From: Aldehydirespirator sp965221215
GTDB taxonomy: Bacteria; Actinomycetota; Acidimicrobiia; Acidimicrobiales; Aldehydirespiratoraceae
Direction of reading: 5' to 3'
Assembly (NCBI GenBank): GCA_965221215.1
Contig: OZ244872.1
Location: 2,232,001-2,296,000, forward strand
DNA length: 64,000 nt
Of this stretch, positions 59,056-64,000 are shown one piece after another (the stretch's first letter is position 1; each line of letters begins with the position of its first letter). Below the pieces are notes generated by a model that saw only the letters and a list, made by a program, of their open reading frames with translations, searched no databases and was not told where the DNA came from. Position numbers and translations under genes: made by a program.

Positions 59056-60636
59056 CTATTGCAGGGTTCGGAGAACGGCGTTGGCGGCGTTGCGACCGGC
59101 GGCGCCCCAGATCCCCGCCCCCGGGAACGTGCCCGCGCCCGACAGGAACAGTCCAGGCACCGGCGCCCGGTACCGGCTCAGCTCCCGGCGCCGTCCGAAC
59201 AGCGACGACAGAGGCGAGGCCGCGTACGACGGGGTGTAGCCGCGGCCCAGGAACAGCTCACGCTCGTAGCGGTCCGGGGTCATGGTCCGGTAGCGGTCGA
59301 CCGACTGCAGGAAGCCCGGCTGGAGCCGGCGCGACCACACCTCCAGCCATCGGGCCGGCTCCGAGGACCCCTCCCAGCCACCCTCGAGGTCGTAGGGCGT
59401 GAACAGCGCTTCGAGGCTCAGCACATGGTGGCCGTCGCGGCTGCGCATCGACGGATCCAGCACCGACGGCGCGTTGGCCATCATGGTGGGCCGCGGCGCC
59501 ACCCGTCCCAGGGGCCGCAGCCGGTGGGCTTCGGCCACCTCGGCCGCGGTCGGTGAGATCACATAGTTGGACTGGCCAGGGTCGCGGTCCTCGAACAGGT
59601 CGAGCAGGTTCGAGTCCTCCAGCACCAGGTAGCGGGGAACATCGGTGATGACCGCATCGATCTTCGACTGGTAGCCCTCGCCGGGCGCCTGTGAGCGGGC
59701 CCGTTCGACGAAGCGGCGGGCCGTCCGGCTGCCGGGCGACGAGAGCCACTGCGACGCCACCGTGACCGGATCGCAGGCGGTCACCACCGCGGCGGCGGAG
59801 ATCTCGGTGCCGTCGGCGAGGCGCACTCCCCGCACCCGGCCCGAGTCGGTCAGCAGTCCGCTCACCGCGGTGCCGCACTGCAGACGGCCCCCGGCGGCGG
59901 TGAGCGAGGCCGCCAAGGCGTCGGTCAGCGCGCCGCTGCCGCCGGTGGGACGGCCCGTCTTGACCATGTGGCGCACCGCATATGCGGCGGCGGCCAGGCC
60001 CGTTCCGGGGCGGTCGGGGGCCACCCCCCACACCGAGGGTCCGTTGCTGATGGCCGGCATGATCAGGGCCTCGTCATCGAAGTACCGCCTCAGCACGTCC
60101 AGCGCGCTGGCCCGGCTCCACTGCAGGAGTCGAGTGGCGCCCCGTCCCCGGCGGGCCAGCACCCGGGCCAGCATGCGCGGCGTGGAGGCCCGGCCGGTGC
60201 CCATGGCCAGCGTCAGCTCGGCCACAGGTTGGGCATCGACCAGGTAGCGGCGATAGGCCTTGGCCTGGGCGGGCCGGTGGCGCCCGATCGACTCGATGGT
60301 GCGCTCGCTGTCGTTGAAGAACAGCCACGGCGGGTTGCCGTCATGGTCGAGGTAGACGGTGCTGGGATCAGCCTCCACATACGTCAGCCCGTGGGTCGCC
60401 AGGTCCAGGTCGTCCATGAACGGCATGGCCCGCACCAAAGTGTGGTCACAGCTGCAGATGTTGAACCGGGCATCCAGATCACTGACCGTCGAGGCGCAGC
60501 CGCCCACTTCGTCGCGGGCCTCCACCAGCAGGACGTCCACCCCGGCTCGGGCCAGGTAGGCGGCACAGATCAGACCGTTGTGACCGCCCCCCACCACCAC
60601 CACGTCCACATCACCCACCGCGCCGGAGGAGTTCAC
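59056..60636 (-). CDS. Phytoene desaturase-like FAD/NAD(P)-dependent oxidoreductase
   Basis: GTG 60636 overlaps the YqeC stop as GTGA and gives 526 residues. The Rossmann start is VDVVVVGGGHNGLICAAYLARAG (GxGxxG), then LLVEARDEVGGCAST, and GLFLSGAGTFPGAGIWGAAGRNAA at the C-terminus closes the FAD site. It belongs to the large CrtI/COG1233 group, many of which are not carotenoid enzymes. No carotenoid genes are nearby. Coupling to YqeC is conspicuous but unexplained. Confidence 0.85.
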   Translation of the reverse strand: MNSSGAVGDVDVVVVGGGHNGLICAAYLARAGVDVLLVEARDEVGGCASTVSDLDARFNICSCDHTLVRAMPFMDDLDLATHGLTYVEADPSTVYLDHDGNPPWLFFNDSERTIESIGRHRPAQAKAYRRYLVDAQPVAELTLAMGTGRASTPRMLARVLARRGRGATRLLQWSRASALDVLRRYFDDEALIMPAISNGPSVWGVAPDRPGTGLAAAAYAVRHMVKTGRPTGGSGALTDALAASLTAAGGRLQCGTAVSGLLTDSGRVRGVRLADGTEISAAAVVTACDPVTVASQWLSSPGSRTARRFVERARSQAPGEGYQSKIDAVITDVPRYLVLEDSNLLDLFEDRDPGQSNYVISPTAAEVAEAHRLRPLGRVAPRPTMMANAPSVLDPSMRSRDGHHVLSLEALFTPYDLEGGWEGSSEPARWLEVWSRRLQPGFLQSVDRYRTMTPDRYERELFLGRGYTPSYAASPLSSLFGRRRELSRYRAPVPGLFLSGAGTFPGAGIWGAAGRNAANAVLRTLQ

Positions 60637-61355
60637 GGCTGGGGACCGTCGGTGGCTGCGACCACCAGTGAGTCGGTCCCCCGGCGGTCGAGAGCGCCGA
60701 CCAGCGCCTGCACCTGGGGGTCGTCGGGGTCGGCCCCGGCCACCGCCACCGTGAACCGGGCCGAGCGGGGGACGTTCTTCAACATGCCGACCTCGCTGGT
60801 GAGCGCGGCGGCTGCTCTCTCGGGTGTGAGCCGCTCATAGGGCGAGCAGCCCGCAGCTGCGGCCACTCGCAGCGGGCGATGGACCCGGTCGGCGATCACG
60901 TAGCCGAGCGCATCGGCGCCGATGCAGGCCACCACATGAGTGGACAGGGCCGGGATGGGCGGCTCCCACGGTGCGGGTGCGGTGAAAGGGCGGCGGCGGG
61001 CTCCATCGGCCTCAACCACTATGTGATCGGCGACTCCGGCAGCAAACCAGCGGTCGACGTCGGCGGGCGGGTAGCCGAGCGCCTTGCGCTCATCGGTAGT
61101 GCGCCAAGCCAGCACGGCATCGTCGCGTTCGAAGGCACCGGACAGATCTTGTTCGGTGGCCCCGATCAGGCACGGAAACCCGCCGGTGCGGTCGCACCCC
61201 ATGCGGGTGGTGGTGGTGAGCAGGGTGCGAGCCGGCAGGCTCCGGCCCAGCGCGAACAGCAGGGTCGTCTTGCCGCCGCCGCCCACCAGCGACACCAGCG
61301 ACCGGCGCCCCAGCCCCAGCGCTGTGGCGGTGTCGGCCAAGTCGATGGCGCGCAC
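60633..61355 (-). CDS. yqeC: YqeC-like selenium cofactor biosynthesis accessory protein
   Basis: GTG 61355 gives 240 residues. SLVSLVGGGGKTTLLFALG holds the P-loop GGGGKTT (25-31). TLLTTTTRMG, IVVEADGARRRPFTAPAPWEPPIP and AALTSEVGMLKNVP are typical of the YqeC family, which is linked to selenium-dependent molybdenum hydroxylases. A selenocysteine tRNA lies 180 bp away, in line with selenium use. No selA, selB or selD is in the window. Confidence 0.82.
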   Translation of the reverse strand: MRAIDLADTATALGLGRRSLVSLVGGGGKTTLLFALGRSLPARTLLTTTTRMGCDRTGGFPCLIGATEQDLSGAFERDDAVLAWRTTDERKALGYPPADVDRWFAAGVADHIVVEADGARRRPFTAPAPWEPPIPALSTHVVACIGADALGYVIADRVHRPLRVAAAAGCSPYERLTPERAAAALTSEVGMLKNVPRSARFTVAVAGADPDDPQVQALVGALDRRGTDSLVVAATDGPQP

Positions 61356-61370
61356 GCTGCCGCCGGTGGG

Positions 61371-61454
61371 TCAGGTCTCCCGGATCTTGCGAGCGAGCAC
61401 GACGACCACGGCCACGAGCACGCCCAGGATGATGAGCCGCTTGAAGTTCTTCAC
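61371..61454 (-). CDS. 27-residue single-pass membrane peptide
   Basis: GTG 61454 to TGA 61371 encodes VKNFKRLIILGVLVAVVVVL followed by ARKIRET. It has a basic start, one hydrophobic span of about 14-16 residues and a charged end, the pattern of small actinobacterial membrane proteins. It lies between the tRNA-Sec and yqeC on the same strand as yqeC. No family is recognised. Confidence 0.45.
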   Translation of the reverse strand: MKNFKRLIILGVLVAVVVVLARKIRET

Positions 61455-61534
61455 GGCCCGGAAGCGTAATGGGCCAACAAGCAACCGCGGCCCGCGAAGT
61501 TGGCCAGCCGCCAGGCACGGCTACCCTGCCGCCC

Positions 61535-61630
61535 GGAGGTGTCTGAGCGCCTGGTGGGCTCCCCCGCCTTCAAAGCGGGTGGGGCGGGCGATCCCCGTCC
61601 GGCGGGTTCGATTCCCGTCCACCTCCGCCA
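61535..61630 (+). tRNA. selC: Selenocysteine tRNA (anticodon UCA)
   Basis: The acceptor stem pairs GGAGGTG (61535-61541) with CACCTCC, followed by discriminator G and an encoded CCA (61628-61630). The anticodon stem CCCGC/GCGGG closes loop CTTCAAA, anticodon TCA at 61570-61572. A long variable arm (GGGGCGGGCGATCCCCGTCC) and T arm GGCGGGTTCGATTCCCGTC complete the unusually long 96-nt molecule. These traits are diagnostic for tRNA-Sec. Such genes are common integration sites for islands. Confidence 0.93.
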
Positions 61631-61792
61631 CAAGCTGTATTGTTGGGCGCACGCGTGAACGCTGTTGTTAGCAAATGGCTCCAGTGTCGTTGTTCCTGAG
61701 TTGTTCCGGCTTGGTTGGATCGGGCTGGCTCGCTCGCTAGCCTGGCGAATCGGTACAACGTGGGAACAACGAAGACAGAGGTGAGTCGTCAG

Positions 61793-64000
61793 ATGTACAC
61801 CGCAAGTTTGAGCCAGACCCAGGGCCGGCTGGGCTACTCGATCATATTCCGGCATCCAGTTAGGCGGTCGGATGCGACCGGCAGGCCAGGCCTTCGAGTG
61901 CGTTGCGGCCTTGGCACACGAGACGAGGCAGAGGCGGGACAGCTACGGGACGAGCTCAACGTCTTGTTGGGTGACGCCAAGTACCACGACCCTTCTGCTC
62001 GTTCCGAGGCCAAGCGCAGATTCGATCCCCGCGTCGTCAACATCTTCTTCGACAAGATGATCCCCGAGAAGACGGATTTCGCGAAGCTGCGCGATGCCGA
62101 AATCGCTCTTCCCGAGTCGGACCCGGCCGGATATCGGCGTGTCCTCTTCCTCGGAACGACCGGAGCCGGCAAGACAACGCTAGTTCGCCAGTTGATAGGG
62201 ACGGATCCAAACAGAGAGCGCTTCCCGTCGACATCCACGGCCAAGACGACCATCCACGACACCGAGATCGTCCTCGCCCAGGGCGACTGGCGTGCTGTGG
62301 CGACTTTCGCCTCACGCGACGAGGTACGCGAATACCTGAACGAGTGCGTTTCGGACGCCGTGCTCGCCGCGGCCAGGGGCGCAGACAACGCTGACGTGCT
62401 CAGGCGAGTCCTGAACCATGCGAATCAGCGTTTCCGGTTCAGCTATGTACTCGGAAACGGCCCGACAGTCGCCTCCCAAAGCTCAGACTTCGACGATGAC
62501 GATGTGGATTGGGAGGACGAGGAGGACCTCCTCTCCGAAGTGGAGCGCGGCACGATCGACATGACACGAACTGAGGAACTCCTTGCGGAGACGATAGAAG
62601 TACTCCACAGTCTTGCTGACCGCCACCGCGACGCGCTACACGCCGAACTCGGAGTCGATGGGGACGAAGACAGGCGCGTGGCTGAGGAGCTCTTCGAAGA
62701 GGAGCTCGACAACCTGTTGCGCGACGACGAGGACTTCCACCAGGCAACCGATGCGCTGATGGAGGAGATCGAGAAGCGCTTCGAACTGCTGCCACCCGGA
62801 CAGGTCAACAAGACACGCCAAGGCTGGCCACTCACCTGGAGTGGCCAGTGGCCGTCCGACGAACGCGCCGAGTTCCTCTCCGCGATTTCCCGTTTCTCCA
62901 GCAACTACGCGCCTCTGTTCGGGCAGCTGCTGACACCACTAGTGAACGGCTTGCGTATCGCCGGTCCCTTCTCTCCGGCTTGGAATGGAAGCGAGGTGCC
63001 AAAGCTCGTCCTGATCGATGGCGAAGGGCTCGGCCACACGCCCAAGTCAACTTCGGCGGTGTCGACGGCAGTGAGTCGCCGTATCGAGGCGACGGATGCG
63101 GTGCTCCTAGTAGACAACGCCACCCAGCCGATGCAGGCAGCATCCCTCGCCGCCATGCGGGAGGTCGTGGCGACCGGCAACGCCCGCAAACTCATCATCG
63201 CCTTTACGCACTTCGACGAAGTCAAAGGCGACAACCTGCCGACCCCATCGGCAAAGGTGCACCACGTCTTGGCCTCTGCTAACAACGTGCTCGCGGCCTT
63301 CGGAGAGAAACTGGGTCCTGATGCCGAACGCACGCTGCGGCAACGCGTCGAGCACGCTCGCTTCTTCCTGGAGGACATCCACAAGCCACTGAGCGAGACC
63401 ACCGCGTCGGGAAAGCGCACGATCTCGCAGCTTCGCAAGCTCCTGCATTGCATCGATTCGGTGATCGAGCCTCCAGAGCTTGTGGCGGCTCAGCCGGTCT
63501 ATGACCAGATAAACCTCGTACTCGCAATCCGCAGCGCGGCCGACTCCTTCCATGAGGCGTGGCGACCGCTCCTCGGTCTCGAGTCCAAGCCCGGCTTCTT
63601 GAAGGAGCACTGGACGCGGGTCAAGGCCCTGAGCCGTCGGCTCGGCGAGGGGTGGGGCGACGAGTACGACACTCTTCGGCCGGTCGCCGATCTCTTCAAT
63701 GAACTGAAGGAGCGCATCTACGTGTTCGTTCAGAGCCCTCTGCGCTGGGAGGGGCCCGAACCGACAGACGACCAGAAGCGGGACACCTTCGACGCCTTCG
63801 CGGGCAACCTAAGTCCACGGCTGCTCGAACTGTGCACTCGGCGCGTGTGGGACGAACGCGCGGAGCAGTGGGAGAACGCGTACTACGAGCGCGGAGCCGG
63901 CTCGACTTTCGTACGCGCCCGCATCATCGGCGACGAGATCTACGAGCCCGCCGCGCCTGTTCCCGACGCCACGCCATCTCCTGATCGCAACCAGTTCCTT
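61793..64000 (+). CDS. Large P-loop GTPase/ATPase-like protein (3' end beyond the window)
   Basis: ATG 61793 opens 736 codons without a stop at the right edge. Residues 1-60 (GYSIIFRHPV, RVRCGLGTRDEAEAGQLRDELN) resemble an integrase-arm-like DNA-binding domain. Walker A is FLGTTGAGKTT (119-129). An acidic helical insert follows (about 230-335), then VLIDGEGLGH (407-415, G3-like) and THFDEVKGD (472-480, G4-like). This suggests a dynamin- or septin-like GTPase fold with insertions, but no family is certain. Base composition is less GC-rich than its left neighbours. It lies 160 bp behind tRNA-Sec, probably on an acquired island. Confidence 0.6.
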   Translation, partial: MYTASLSQTQGRLGYSIIFRHPVRRSDATGRPGLRVRCGLGTRDEAEAGQLRDELNVLLGDAKYHDPSARSEAKRRFDPRVVNIFFDKMIPEKTDFAKLRDAEIALPESDPAGYRRVLFLGTTGAGKTTLVRQLIGTDPNRERFPSTSTAKTTIHDTEIVLAQGDWRAVATFASRDEVREYLNECVSDAVLAAARGADNADVLRRVLNHANQRFRFSYVLGNGPTVASQSSDFDDDDVDWEDEEDLLSEVERGTIDMTRTEELLAETIEVLHSLADRHRDALHAELGVDGDEDRRVAEELFEEELDNLLRDDEDFHQATDALMEEIEKRFELLPPGQVNKTRQGWPLTWSGQWPSDERAEFLSAISRFSSNYAPLFGQLLTPLVNGLRIAGPFSPAWNGSEVPKLVLIDGEGLGHTPKSTSAVSTAVSRRIEATDAVLLVDNATQPMQAASLAAMREVVATGNARKLIIAFTHFDEVKGDNLPTPSAKVHHVLASANNVLAAFGEKLGPDAERTLRQRVEHARFFLEDIHKPLSETTASGKRTISQLRKLLHCIDSVIEPPELVAAQPVYDQINLVLAIRSAADSFHEAWRPLLGLESKPGFLKEHWTRVKALSRRLGEGWGDEYDTLRPVADLFNELKERIYVFVQSPLRWEGPEPTDDQKRDTFDAFAGNLSPRLLELCTRRVWDERAEQWENAYYERGAGSTFVRARIIGDEIYEPAAPVPDATPSPDRNQFL

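Overview
The window is GC-rich DNA with many GTG/TTG starts, ATGA/GTGA stop-start overlaps and probable leaderless genes. This fits a high-GC actinobacterium. The density of CaiB-type CoA-transferases, amidohydrolases and aldehyde dehydrogenases suggests a catabolic specialist, possibly of the Acidimicrobiia; that placement is inference and no phylogenetic marker was compared.

Region 1 (1-29.7 kb) is a mosaic of short catabolic operons, often divergent. An IS1380-type element with a 5-bp target duplication sits beside a truncated TfdA-like dioxygenase. It is followed by an amidohydrolase/CoA-transferase/crotonase operon; an MFS transporter; two more amidohydrolases and two Gfo/Idh/MocA oxidoreductases; a cupin/Ldh_2/FAH/CinA-domain operon; an enolase-superfamily/3-hydroxyisobutyrate-DH-like/aldehyde-DH operon; an SDR and a second aldehyde DH; an FAD monooxygenase; another CoA-transferase; an alpha/beta-hydrolase-fold/cyclase/TPP-enzyme operon; a frameshifted serine hydrolase; and an acyl-CoA synthetase. 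AT-rich palindromes with the core ATCATATATGAT lie in several divergent promoters and suggest one shared regulator, which is not encoded here.

Region 2 (29.7-36.9 kb) holds toxin-antitoxin remnants, then a branched-chain-amino-acid-type ABC transporter compressed into three overlapping genes by two fusions (binding protein+LivH, LivM+LivG, then LivF), and a CodA-like amidohydrolase. Region 3 (36.9-45.1 kb) looks like a defence island bracketed by Phd/VapC-like and MazEF-like modules. Its core is an operon of a GHKL ATPase (split at a G10 tract, so possibly phase variable), a gene cut by an IS256-type element, a conserved-looking hypothetical gene and a DNA cytosine-5 methyltransferase. No nuclease or helicase was recognised.

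Region 4 (45.1-61.4 kb) has a Rieske oxygenase and a 2OG oxygenase with overlapping divergent start codons; an NMT1/SsuA-type ABC operon whose substrate-binding domain exists in three almost identical 1-kb copies (two in one protein, one fused to a LivJ-type protein); a flavodoxin-fold reductase; a luciferase-like oxidoreductase; UbiD and UbiX; a phytoene-desaturase-like protein and YqeC. Region 5 starts at a selenocysteine tRNA (61535-61630), followed by a large P-loop protein that runs off the window, a likely genomic-island edge.

A dispersed intergenic repeat of about 100-125 bp recurs through the window. Several copies are flanked by direct repeats of 12-32 bp that duplicate the start or stop end of the adjacent gene.
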